Shown here one piece after another: positions 1 to 6,801 of a stretch of 10,690 nt of DNA (position 1 is the first letter of the stretch; every line of letters starts with the position of its first letter). Under the pieces are notes generated by a model, which saw only the letters and a program-made list of their open reading frames with translations, made no database searches and was not told the DNA's origin. The position numbers were made by a program, and so were the translations under genes. The stretch lies in contig CAZQZC010000086.1 of assembly GCA_964597685.1 (NCBI GenBank), forward strand, positions 1-10,690. Reading direction: 5' to 3'. The stretch comes from JBCBTJ01 sp964597685 (GTDB taxonomy: Bacteria > Pseudomonadota > Alphaproteobacteria > Caulobacterales > Hyphomonadaceae).

Positions 1-736
1 GAAGGTGTTTGTCCATGGCGTTCCGGATACGCCGGCCATGTGGCAACCGCTTCTGGGCGTCCTGGGCCTTATCGAGAGTGAAGCCGTCACCCTTGCTTTA
101 CCGGGCTTTGTGGAGCCTGAGCCGGCTGGTTTTACGGCGAGTAAGGAGGCGTATCTTTCTTGGCTGATTGGTGAATTAGAGCGCCTGGCTGAAGCTGCGG
201 GTCCGGTTGACCTTATTGGTCACGATTGGGGCGCGATCCTGAGCGTCCGGTTGGCCAGCGTCCGGCCTGACCTCGTTCGTACCTGGGCGGTCTCCAACGC
301 TGTACCGGAGCCAGATTACCGCTGGCACCGCATGGCGCGCATTTGGCAAACACCGATCCTGGGCGAGGTGCTTATGGGGTTAAGCCGGGGCGGCGGAGAC
401 CGAATGGCGAAGGCGCTTGCGGCCCAAGGCATGCCAGCGGACATTGCGAGACATGAAGGCGCGGCCTGGTCGGCGTCCATGCGCCGCTGTATTCTCAAAC
501 TGTATAGGTCCGCAAAGGCTGTCCAAAGCGAATGGACAGACAGTCTAAAGGCGCTGCCTAAGCGTGGATTGGTGATCTGGGGCGATCAAGACCCTTATGT
601 TCCCCTCGAAACGGCGACGCGGTTTTGTGCGCGAACAGGGACGCCTCTCCGCCAAATTGAAGGCGCTGGACACTGGGCCCTCATCGAGCGACCGGCCGAG
701 GCGGCAACTCATTTGAAGGCACACTGGGCCGATTAG
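1..736 (+). CDS. Alpha/beta hydrolase, epoxide hydrolase/haloalkane dehalogenase-like (5' partial)
   Basis: This is a hydrolase of the alpha/beta fold superfamily whose beginning lies off the left edge. The frame is open from base 2, and the oxyanion-hole motif HGVPDTP appears almost at once, whereas family members carry roughly 20-30 residues before it. The GTG at 5 is therefore probably internal. Counting from that GTG, the nucleophile elbow is GHDWG with Asp74. The Sm-x-Asp-x-Sm form is that of epoxide hydrolases, haloalkane dehalogenases and fluoroacetate dehalogenases, not of serine esterases. The acid is likely Asp196 in GDQDPYVP, and the base is His223 in GAGHW. A helical cap lies around residues 100-180. 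It is presumably cytosolic, since no signal is visible in the part present. The substrate cannot be told from sequence alone. The stop codon overlaps that of the minus-strand small ORF at 733-894 in a shared TTAG. Confidence 0.9.
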   Translation, partial: KVFVHGVPDTPAMWQPLLGVLGLIESEAVTLALPGFVEPEPAGFTASKEAYLSWLIGELERLAEAAGPVDLIGHDWGAILSVRLASVRPDLVRTWAVSNAVPEPDYRWHRMARIWQTPILGEVLMGLSRGGGDRMAKALAAQGMPADIARHEGAAWSASMRRCILKLYRSAKAVQSEWTDSLKALPKRGLVIWGDQDPYVPLETATRFCARTGTPLRQIEGAGHWALIERPAEAATHLKAHWAD

Positions 737-894
737 AGCGCGCTAAACGCTTTTGCGCACGCGCGTAGCGTTGCGATTCCCGGAGCAGCGGCCGCCAAGG
801 CGAAGAACAAGCCGGCTCCGATGAGCAGGCGGCGCTGAATGACGTGTGCGGCGGATAATGTCTCCGTCAGGGTCTTCGGGCGGTAAGAGGCCAA
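733..894 (-). CDS. Putative small single-helix membrane protein (53 aa)
   Basis: A 53-codon minus-strand frame opens with TTG at 894. GGGGAG stands about seven bases upstream, a well-spaced ribosome binding site. The protein starts with a polar stretch (MASYRPKTLTETLSAAHVIQ), followed by two arginines and about 21 hydrophobic residues (LLIGAGLFFALAAAAPGIATL), then a short tail containing one Cys. This is the pattern of an N-in single-pass membrane protein, or less likely an uncleaved signal anchor. No family is recognised. Supporting points are that it fills an otherwise empty gap and that its stop overlaps the hydrolase stop in TTAG, exactly as the next convergent pair does at 1430-1433. Against it are its shortness, the rare TTG start, and the fact that alanine-rich frames arise easily in GC-rich DNA. 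It is a prediction only. Confidence 0.4.
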   Translation of the reverse strand: MASYRPKTLTETLSAAHVIQRRLLIGAGLFFALAAAAPGIATLRACAKAFSAL

Positions 895-962
895 TTCGCA
901 ACTCCCCGTTTACGTTTGACTAGGAAGTTGCATGGGTCGTGCCAGAGGCGCATCTTCGCCTC

Positions 963-1433
963 ATGTCGAGCTTGCCAGTATTTCCCGTCAAAGGCGGCTG
1001 CGCGTGCGGCGCAGTGAGATATCGGCTGACCGCGCCGCCGTTGGCTGTAGTCGAATGCTATTGCGGAGCCTGCCAAAAGATCACGGGGTCGGCGTTCAGC
1101 CTGGCTATGCCCGCGCTGCGTGACGCATTCGAGATTACCCAGGGCGCTTTGGCGACTTGGGTGCGCACCGCTGAATCTGGAAACCGCATCCCCCAACGCT
1201 TCTGCGCACAGTGCGGGACACGCATCTATACCGAGCCGCCTGGAACAGGGCCGGCGATCACGCTGCGAGCGGGCACGCTTGACGATGCGTCATGGGTTGC
1301 GCCAGCCGCCGCCATCTGGACCGATAGCGCCCAGACCACGCGTCGTTTCGATCACGTCGATTTGGCGTTTCCGCGCCAACCTGAGGACTTTCGCCCGGTG
1401 ATCGGCGCTTGGCGCGCGCAGATGGGCCTTTAG
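963..1433 (+). CDS. GFA family (DUF636, Mss4-like fold) zinc-binding protein
   Basis: This 156-residue protein belongs to the GFA family, named after glutathione-dependent formaldehyde-activating enzyme and sharing the Mss4-like beta fold. It has the family's cysteine sets: Cys13 and Cys15 in GGCACGAVRY, Cys32, Cys34 and Cys37 in ECYCGAC, and Cys81 and Cys84 in CAQCGTRIY, which are expected to hold zinc. Most members have no proven activity, and formaldehyde-glutathione chemistry should not be assumed. The ATG at 963 puts the first CxC at residue 13, typical of the family. A GTG at 939 would add eight residues and has an AGGA 13 bases upstream, so the start is not certain. It is a cytosolic single-domain protein. 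It converges on cckA, and the two stop codons overlap in TTAG at 1430-1433. The neighbours give no pathway hint. Confidence 0.88.
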   Translation: MSSLPVFPVKGGCACGAVRYRLTAPPLAVVECYCGACQKITGSAFSLAMPALRDAFEITQGALATWVRTAESGNRIPQRFCAQCGTRIYTEPPGTGPAITLRAGTLDDASWVAPAAAIWTDSAQTTRRFDHVDLAFPRQPEDFRPVIGAWRAQMGL

Positions 1434-3982
1434 GCCGCTTCCTTCTTTTTCGCGAGCTCCTGTTTCACGCGTTCGGCCAATTGCACGACGGTGAAGGGCT
1501 TCGGGAGGAAAGAGATCTCTTGTTCTTCGTCCAGCGTCTTGGCGAGGTCGCGCTCGGCGTAGCCCGAAATGAAGATGATCCGTGTTGATTTAAGATAGGG
1601 TCTGGCTTCCTTGATCATGGCTGGGCCGTCCATGCCCGGCATAACGACATCGGAGATAACCAGGTCGAACGGCGTGTCGGCCTCTTGGATGATCTCGAGC
1701 GCTTCTTCCCCGTCGGGCGCTTGCTCGACATCGTAACCGCGCGCCGTGAGAAGCTGGGCTGTGATGCCCCGGACACCGTCTTCATCCTCGACCAGCAAAA
1801 TACGCCCGCGTCCCGCTAGGTCGGCAGGGCCAGCTTCAGTCGCGTCGGCTTCGTGCTCGACGGGTTCCGGAACTTCGTCGGCGGAGAGCGCCGGCAAATA
1901 GATGCGGAAGGTCGAGCCTTTGCCCACTTTGCTGGATACGCAGATGTATCCGCCCGACTGTTTGATGATCCCATAAACGGTGGCCAAGCCGAGGCCTGTG
2001 CCTTGCCCTTGATCCTTTGTGGTGAAGAAAGGCTCGAAGATCTTCTCCATCACGTCATGCGGCATGCCGTGGCCGGTGTCGATCACCTCGATTAGGAGAT
2101 AGTCTCCGCCTTCGACGTAGCCATAGCCAAGCGCATGGGCTTCCTCAGCGTTCGACCGGCTTGTCTTGATGGTCAATGATCCGCCGCGCCCATTGGCGAG
2201 CATGGCGTCGCGCGCATTGGTGGCGAGGTTCAAGATGCATGTCTGGAGCTGGCGTTCGTCGGCCCGCACCCGAGGCAGATCGCGGCCATGTACGACGTCG
2301 AGACGCACCCGCTCATCCAGCAGCTGTTCCAGGATTCGGCGAAGGTCTGCGATAACGTTCGTTGCGTCGAGGACTTCCTGTCGAAAGGTCTGCTTCCGGG
2401 AATAGGCGACAAGACTGCGCACGAACTCCGCTGCGCGCACCGCCTGCTCGTGGATCTCTTTAAGCTCAGGATACGACGGATCGCCAACGGGGTGGCGGGT
2501 TAACAGCGCATCCGTACGCAGCATGATCGCCGTCAGGAGATTGTTGAAATCGTGCGCGACACCGCCGGCCAGTTGGCCGATCGCCTGCATCTTTTCCCCG
2601 TGCGCCAATCGGGTCTCAAGCTCCTTTTGCTCGGTGATGTCGATGACATAGGCCGCCTGGGGGCGCCCCAGCTTGTCCAAGGTGACGAAGACGTTGACGT
2701 TTCGTGTCACGTCGCCCGCCAGGACCAGAGCGACCGGCCGGTCGACGGCGTCGGCCACCTTCGCTTGCAGTGTGTCGCGTCCGTCCGGCGCGGAGAATAT
2801 GTCCGCAAACGCTTCACCGGGAGCAGACCGGCCCCCCGTCATATCCATCAGCGCCGGGTTTGCGTCTAAGATGACGGCCTGATCGACCGCTTCGCCCTCG
2901 AGCCGAACCACGCCGAATGGCGCGTCTTTGAACATCGGGTCTGACGATGCGACCTGCGCGCCGCCTGAACTTGTCTCGTCGAGGCCGCTTCGTTGCGGCA
3001 GGATGAGAGTCCGACCATTGGCTTCTATGCCGCGTCCACTCCATGTCGTGATGGCCTGAACCGGCGTATCCACCCCGTCTCGCCCGCGGATCGTGATGTC
3101 GGCCCGAGAGGTTCCGTTCTTCTTTTTGTCGCGGCGAAGGAGTTTAACGAATTCGGGCCGCATGATGTCGTCAATCCGAACGGGGGCGTGATTTTCAGCC
3201 AGTCCGATCAGGTCGCGCAGCCAGGCGTTCGCATAAGTGAGCGTGCCGTCAGGCCTCGCCGCAAAGAAGCCCAGCGGCGCGTCTTCAACGTAAAGTCCCC
3301 GCATATCCGCCGCGCCGGTCGATGTTTCGGATCCTGTGATCCGACGAAAGCGCCACAGCGCCCGACCGCCGGCCAATGGAGCCGCATGAGCCTCGAACTG
3401 CGCTGGAAGCGCGTCCGGCCCGAATGTGATGGCCGGCAGAGTTTCGCGCCGGGCCGCGCCGCCTTTGACGGCCTTTGACATGCGATAGATCGGTGCGGCC
3501 AAACCGTTGTAGCCGCCCAGCGCACGATCCGGGGACATGGGGCGGCCCTGATCCTGAGGGGCGCCAACGGCTTGCTCCACGAGCGCGCGATAAGCTGAGT
3601 TCGCTGCGATCGGCGCGCCGCCGCGTTCGGACACCAGAACCGCTTCGTCGAGCGCGTCGATCCAGGCGAATCTCGGCGCGTTTGTTTGGATTGCTTCCGC
3701 TGCCGCGCCCCGCTGAGGAAACAAACCCAGCCTCCGCCCGGCGCCGCGGAGAATCCAGAGCAGCGACACCATAAAGAACATGGCGAGCGCGATCAGCGTG
3801 ATTGGCGCGGTCATGCCGCCGGCCTCTGGCCAGCCGATCGCAACGATCGCTGTGGCGACGGCGACGCCGATCATGACCCAAAACGCAAGCTGCAGGACGT
3901 CGGGCCGCTTACTGGTCGCAACGGGAGTGCGCGTTTCTGGTTCGACGGTCCCAGATGCTTGGGTCAATTGAAGAGGATCCAT
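1430..3982 (-). CDS. cckA: Cell-cycle hybrid sensor histidine kinase CckA
   Basis: Membrane hybrid kinase/phosphatase that feeds the ChpT-CtrA (and CpdR) phosphorelay in Alphaproteobacteria. In the 850-residue product, two membrane helices lie near 32-51 and 58-79. A long sensory region follows, with PAS-like segments (about 105-215, 228-330 and 345-450). Next comes the dimerisation/phosphoacceptor domain, whose H-box QLAGGVAHDFNN carries His477. The HATPase has an N-box around Asn585/Asn589, DTGHGM at 635-640, FEPFFTT at 649-655 and GTGLGL at 661-666. The C-terminal receiver has Glu732/Asp733, phospho-acceptor Asp778 in SDVVMPGMDG, Ser806 and Lys828. The H-box through receiver closely resembles CckA, but the protein is about 160 residues longer than the Caulobacter protein, mainly before the kinase core. 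I chose ATG 3982 because GGGAG lies seven bases upstream. ATG 3988 is possible, and the frame further upstream, to 4306, looks non-coding and crosses grxD. Confidence 0.95.
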   Translation of the reverse strand: MDPLQLTQASGTVEPETRTPVATSKRPDVLQLAFWVMIGVAVATAIVAIGWPEAGGMTAPITLIALAMFFMVSLLWILRGAGRRLGLFPQRGAAAEAIQTNAPRFAWIDALDEAVLVSERGGAPIAANSAYRALVEQAVGAPQDQGRPMSPDRALGGYNGLAAPIYRMSKAVKGGAARRETLPAITFGPDALPAQFEAHAAPLAGGRALWRFRRITGSETSTGAADMRGLYVEDAPLGFFAARPDGTLTYANAWLRDLIGLAENHAPVRIDDIMRPEFVKLLRRDKKKNGTSRADITIRGRDGVDTPVQAITTWSGRGIEANGRTLILPQRSGLDETSSGGAQVASSDPMFKDAPFGVVRLEGEAVDQAVILDANPALMDMTGGRSAPGEAFADIFSAPDGRDTLQAKVADAVDRPVALVLAGDVTRNVNVFVTLDKLGRPQAAYVIDITEQKELETRLAHGEKMQAIGQLAGGVAHDFNNLLTAIMLRTDALLTRHPVGDPSYPELKEIHEQAVRAAEFVRSLVAYSRKQTFRQEVLDATNVIADLRRILEQLLDERVRLDVVHGRDLPRVRADERQLQTCILNLATNARDAMLANGRGGSLTIKTSRSNAEEAHALGYGYVEGGDYLLIEVIDTGHGMPHDVMEKIFEPFFTTKDQGQGTGLGLATVYGIIKQSGGYICVSSKVGKGSTFRIYLPALSADEVPEPVEHEADATEAGPADLAGRGRILLVEDEDGVRGITAQLLTARGYDVEQAPDGEEALEIIQEADTPFDLVISDVVMPGMDGPAMIKEARPYLKSTRIIFISGYAERDLAKTLDEEQEISFLPKPFTVVQLAERVKQELAKKKEAA

Positions 3983-4002
3983 AGCCATACTCCCGGACGC
4001 GA

Positions 4003-4019
4003 CACCCCATATTGGGGTG
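4003..4019. promoter_or_regulatory. 7+7 inverted repeat in the cckA leader
   Basis: CACCCCATATTGGGGTG is a perfect inverted repeat with seven-base arms and a three-base centre. It ends 21 bases before the chosen cckA start codon and nine bases before its GGGAG ribosome binding site. It could be an operator for a dimeric regulator or a short RNA hairpin in the 5' leader. I know of no regulator with exactly this site. Confidence 0.4.
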
Positions 4020-4099
4020 ATTCGCAAACGTAACGCGGCGCCAAACAGACGCGCCAGGCGCGTCCACAAGACGCAATACACGCCTATTTTGCATCGGAT

Positions 4100-4126
4100 G
4101 GTTAATGAAACCGAAAACGCGGTTAA
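4100..4126 (-). promoter_or_regulatory. Two TTAACC boxes resembling CtrA sites, upstream of cckA
   Basis: Read on the minus strand, TTAACCGCG (from 4126) and TTAACCAT (4105 to 4098) are direct repeats 21 bp apart, two helical turns. TTAACCAT equals the 8-mer CtrA motif described for Caulobacter promoters. The longer CtrA motif is TTAA-N7-TTAA, which this spacing does not match. The boxes lie about 120-145 bp upstream of cckA, and on the other side about 110-135 bp upstream of grxD. Regulation of cckA by its own downstream regulator is an inference. Confidence 0.45.
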
Positions 4127-4235
4127 GGATCTGGTGTCCGGATCAACACGCGTTTGGGCCGAAACCGAGAAGGCGGCTTGACGGGGAACCGGCGCAGTCA
4201 CACATGCCGATATGGCCTTGTTGGAGCGACCTAAG

Positions 4236-4577
4236 ATGACCGAAGCGACCATTGCGCACGATTCGATCGACCAAACTGTCAAGTCGAACGACGTCTTTTT
4301 GTACATGAAGGGGACGCCGACCTTCCCGCAATGCGGCTTCTCTTCGGTTGTCGTTCAAATCCTCGACTATCTGGGCGTCGACTACCAAACGGCCAACGTG
4401 TTGGAGGACCAGTCGATCCGCGAGGGGATCAAGGCCTATTCCAATTGGCCGACCATTCCGCAGCTCTATGTCAAGGGCGAATTCGTCGGCGGCTGCGACA
4501 TCGTCAAGGAAATGTTCGAGCAGGGCGAGCTGAAGGATTTCCTCGCCGAGAAGGGCGTTCTGCCGGCGGACGCCTGA
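4236..4577 (+). CDS. grxD: Monothiol glutaredoxin, Grx4/Grx5 type (Fe-S carrier)
   Basis: This 113-residue cytosolic protein is a CGFS glutaredoxin of normal family length. Such proteins bind a [2Fe-2S] cluster between two monomers with two glutathiones and pass it to acceptor apoproteins or work with BolA. The active site is CGFS at residues 33-36. The glutathione-contacting lysine is Lys25 in YMKGTP, and the cis-proline motif WPTIPQ (71-76) and GGCDI (85-89) complete the glutathione site. ATG 4236 is preceded by GGAG nine bases upstream. An in-frame ATG at 4212 would add eight residues with no good ribosome binding site. It diverges from cckA across about 250 bp. Its TGA overlaps the ATG of the following DUF427 gene, so the two are probably co-translated. 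No bolA, a frequent companion of this family, is present in the window. Confidence 0.96.
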   Translation: MTEATIAHDSIDQTVKSNDVFLYMKGTPTFPQCGFSSVVVQILDYLGVDYQTANVLEDQSIREGIKAYSNWPTIPQLYVKGEFVGGCDIVKEMFEQGELKDFLAEKGVLPADA

Positions 4578-4948
4578 TGCGCCGCCGCCTAGAGCCTGGG
4601 CCCAATCACCCGATTAGCGTCGAGCCGGTGGAAACGCCGGCGCGCGTTCAGGCCGGCGGCTCGTCCGTAATCGACGCGCCGCGGTTTCTTGAGCTGCGTG
4701 AAGCGTCTTATCCCGCCGTCGCCTATCTCCCGCGCGATTGCGCGGACATGGCGAAGCTGGTGCGGTCCGACCATACGACGTGGTGTCCCTATAAGGGGGA
4801 GGCCAGCTACTTCCATATACGCAAGGCGGACGGCTCCCTGATCGAAAATGCGCTCTGGACTTACGAAGATCCGCTCCCGGCCGTCGCGGCGATCAAGGAC
4901 CACCTGGCGGCGTACAGCCAGCGCGTCGATGCGGTTGAGATCGGCTGA
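4577..4948 (+). CDS. DUF427 domain-containing protein
   Basis: A 123-residue protein matching the DUF427 family (also listed as NTP_transf_9) as I know it. The segment LREASYPAVAYLPRDCADM (about 42-60), then SDHTTWCPYKGEASYFHI (about 66-83) and ENALWTYEDPLPAV carry the family's conserved Tyr/Pro, Cys-Pro-Tyr-Lys-Gly and Trp-Thr-Tyr-Glu features. The function is not established, and the nucleotidyltransferase label should not be taken as proof of activity. The ATG shares its A with the TGA stop of grxD (TGATG at 4575-4579), which implies translational coupling to the glutaredoxin. No separate ribosome binding site is needed or obvious. The same frame is open further upstream inside grxD, but that part does not resemble the family. 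No signal peptide or membrane segment is seen. rimO follows 41 bases later and may belong to the same transcript. Confidence 0.88.
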   Translation: MRRRLEPGPNHPISVEPVETPARVQAGGSSVIDAPRFLELREASYPAVAYLPRDCADMAKLVRSDHTTWCPYKGEASYFHIRKADGSLIENALWTYEDPLPAVAAIKDHLAAYSQRVDAVEIG

Positions 4949-4989
4949 GCCGCTTTCCTTGTCGGCTCGCGCGGTCTACATCGCCGCGC

Positions 4990-6327
4990 ATGTCTGAAAC
5001 CTTGCCCCAGATCAAAGCGCCGAAAGTCGGCGTCGTATCCCTCGGCTGCCCGAAGGCGCTGGTCGACTCCGAGCGGATCATGACGCGCTTGCGGGCCGAA
5101 GGCTACGCTATATCGCCTGATTATGCGGGCGCGGATCTTGTGCTCGTAAACACGTGCGGCTTTCTCGATTCGGCTCGCGACGAGAGCCTCGACGCCATCG
5201 GCGAGGCGATCGAAGCGAACGGCAAGGTTATCGTCACGGGTTGCCTCGGCGCTGAGCCCGACGTTATCGAAGCAGCGCATCCGAGCGTTCTCGCGATCAC
5301 TGGGCCGCACCAATACGAGCAGGTCATGGACGCCGTCCATACCCATCTCACACCGCCGCACGACCCCTATCGCGACCTGGTTCCCGAAAGCGGCCTGCGC
5401 CTGACGCCGCGTCATTACGCCTATCTGAAGATCTCAGAGGGGTGCAACAATCGCTGTTCGTTTTGCATTATTCCCAAATTGCGCGGCGACCTCGTTTCGC
5501 GTCCTATCCACCATGTCCTGACCGAGGCCGAGCAGCTTGTTCGCGCGGGTGTGAAAGAGCTTTTGGTCATCAGCCAGGACACGTCCGCCTACGGTCTGGA
5601 CGTGCGATACAAGCCGGAGATTTGGCGCGGAGTGGAGCGTCAGACCCGATTTCTGGATCTCGTAAAAGGCTTGGGCGAGTTCGGCGTCTGGACACGGCTC
5701 CACTATGTCTACCCTTATCCGCACGTAGACGAGGTCATTCCGTTAATGGCCGAGGGGGCGATCCTTCCCTATCTCGACATTCCATTTCAGCACGCCTCAG
5801 CGCCTATCTTGAAGGCGATGAAACGTCCCGCGAAGCAGGACAGGGTGCTGGAGCGCATCGCCGCTTGGCGTCGCAACGTACCGGATTTGGCCATTCGTTC
5901 GACTTTCATTGTTGGCTTTCCGGGCGAGACGGACGAGGACTTTGAGGTCCTTCTCGACTTCATCCGTGAGGCGAAAATCGATCGCGCCGGCTGTTTCAAA
6001 TATGAAAATGTCGCCCACGCCGACGCGCGGGACTTGCCAAGCCATGTCCCGGAAGAGGTGAAAGAGGAGCGTTGGAGCCGCTTTATGGAGGCTCAAGCTG
6101 GGATATCCGCGGCGCGCGCCGCCGCCCAGGTCGGGTCCGTCCAGAAAGTGATTATCGACGGCTCCGGCGAAGAGGTCGGCGAGACATTGGCTCGCTCGAC
6201 TGCCGACGCGCCGGAGGTCGACGCTGTCGTTCACCTCCGGTACGCTGACCACCTGCGCCCCGGCGAGATCATTTCGGCGCGAATCCTCGACGCCGACGAA
6301 TATGATCTCTACGGGGAGCCGGCTTAG
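4990..6327 (+). CDS. rimO: Ribosomal protein S12 methylthiotransferase RimO
   Basis: Radical-SAM methylthiotransferase that puts a methylthio group on the conserved aspartate of ribosomal protein S12, using two [4Fe-4S] clusters. The 445-residue protein has the family order. The N-terminal UPF0004 domain opens with VGVVSLGCPKALVDSE, with cluster cysteines Cys20, Cys56 and Cys85. The radical-SAM domain carries CxxxCxxC as Cys152, Cys156 and Cys159 in EGCNNRCSFC. A C-terminal TRAM domain occupies roughly 380-445. The GCPKALVDSE opening and YLKISEGCNN separate it from the related tRNA enzyme MiaB. Length is normal and all six cysteines are present. The ribosome binding site before ATG 4990 is weak. 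It sits 41 bases after the DUF427 gene on the same strand. Being two genes from an Fe-S carrier glutaredoxin suits its need for clusters, though a functional link is only inferred. Confidence 0.97.
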   Translation: MSETLPQIKAPKVGVVSLGCPKALVDSERIMTRLRAEGYAISPDYAGADLVLVNTCGFLDSARDESLDAIGEAIEANGKVIVTGCLGAEPDVIEAAHPSVLAITGPHQYEQVMDAVHTHLTPPHDPYRDLVPESGLRLTPRHYAYLKISEGCNNRCSFCIIPKLRGDLVSRPIHHVLTEAEQLVRAGVKELLVISQDTSAYGLDVRYKPEIWRGVERQTRFLDLVKGLGEFGVWTRLHYVYPYPHVDEVIPLMAEGAILPYLDIPFQHASAPILKAMKRPAKQDRVLERIAAWRRNVPDLAIRSTFIVGFPGETDEDFEVLLDFIREAKIDRAGCFKYENVAHADARDLPSHVPEEVKEERWSRFMEAQAGISAARAAAQVGSVQKVIIDGSGEEVGETLARSTADAPEVDAVVHLRYADHLRPGEIISARILDADEYDLYGEPA

Positions 6328-6330
6328 GGC

Positions 6331-6714
6331 TTAGCGCCGAACGCGGTTCAGGATGGTCACATCCGCGCCTGCAGGGACGCCAAGCTCCGAGAACGACCAG
6401 ACCAGCGCTGCGCCGTCAGGGTTCGATTCACCGCAAAAATCCTCGCGCGTACGCACAAAGCCGACTTCGAACTCGTCGTCGTCTTCTCGGCGCACCTCGA
6501 CGTCGAAGAAGTCCTTTGTCGTGCAGCCATTATCGCTGACCGTCAGGACCAGTGAGTCGGTATGGACGTCCGCGCCGTACACCGTCCCCCAGCCGTCGCC
6601 GTTCGAGAAGCCGACCGTATAATTGTCTTTCGGCTCGCCGTTGCCGATGGCGACGACGCATCCCCCTGATAGAATCGCGCCAGCCGCCGCCAGCCCCGTC
6701 AACGCTGTTTTCAT
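6331..6714 (-). CDS. Small putative lipoprotein of unknown function
   Basis: A 127-residue minus-strand protein with a short hydrophobic leader ending in a lipobox-like ILSGGC. Cleavage before Cys19 would give a lipid-anchored periplasmic or outer-membrane protein. The lipobox is imperfect, with Ser at -3 and no Leu there. The mature part has two further cysteines (Cys64 in SDNGCTTKDFF and Cys94 in REDFCGE) that could form a disulfide, plus an acidic stretch around 77-83. DNGCTTKDFF, then R-x-x-x-x-C, then VWSFSELGVP resembles small exported proteins I associate with other Alphaproteobacteria, but I can name no family. ATG 6714 has GGAG eight bases upstream. It diverges from the DUF2807 pair across 87 bp with apparently overlapping promoters, so they may respond to one signal. 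Its stop lies three bases beyond rimO's. Confidence 0.8.
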   Translation of the reverse strand: MKTALTGLAAAGAILSGGCVVAIGNGEPKDNYTVGFSNGDGWGTVYGADVHTDSLVLTVSDNGCTTKDFFDVEVRREDDDEFEVGFVRTREDFCGESNPDGAALVWSFSELGVPAGADVTILNRVRR

Positions 6715-6745
6715 AGACTTTTCTCCGTTATTGACAATCGATATA

Positions 6746-6775
6746 TTGACTTATCGACTTTCGATACGACATAGT
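6746..6775 (+). promoter_or_regulatory. Putative sigma-70-type promoter of the DUF2807 pair
   Basis: TTGACT (6746-6751) and CATAGT (6770-6775) are 18 bases apart. The expected start near 6782 leaves a leader of about 20 bases that contains GGGAGG (6791-6796) before ATG 6802. The -10 box is a weak match (4 of 6 bases), so this rests mainly on position. A second TTGACA at 6731 lacks a good -10. Confidence 0.45.
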
Positions 6776-6778
6776 CAA
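6750..6778 (-). promoter_or_regulatory. Putative promoter of the divergent lipoprotein gene
   Basis: On the minus strand TTGACT (6778-6773) and GATAAG (6755-6750) are 17 bases apart. Transcription would start near 6743, giving a leader of about 29 bases before ATG 6714. It covers nearly the same bases as the plus-strand promoter, face to face. Confidence 0.45.
6752..6766. promoter_or_regulatory. Inverted-repeat operator shared by two divergent promoters
   Basis: TATCGACTTTCGATA is a perfect repeat with six-base arms and a three-base centre. It sits inside the spacer of both predicted promoters, so one bound dimer could block both. Nearby are a palindromic ATCGAT (6737-6742) and three copies of ATTGAC (6730 and 6745 on plus, 6779 inverted), adding to the operator-like look. 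The cognate regulator is not in the window and I cannot name it. Confidence 0.5.
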
Positions 6779-6801
6779 TCGGCGAAATCAGGGAGGCGCT
6801 T

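Noticed and set aside
939..962. GTG at 939 as start of the GFA-family gene
   Set aside because: It remains possible, but ATG 963 gives the usual distance to the first CxCG, and the AGGA before the GTG is 13 bases away, longer than typical.
3983..4306. N-terminal extension of cckA up to an ATG at 4306
   Set aside because: The extension crosses the start of grxD antisense, looks unlike any CckA N-terminus, and ATG 3982 has a well-placed GGGAG. It is better read as upstream regulatory DNA.
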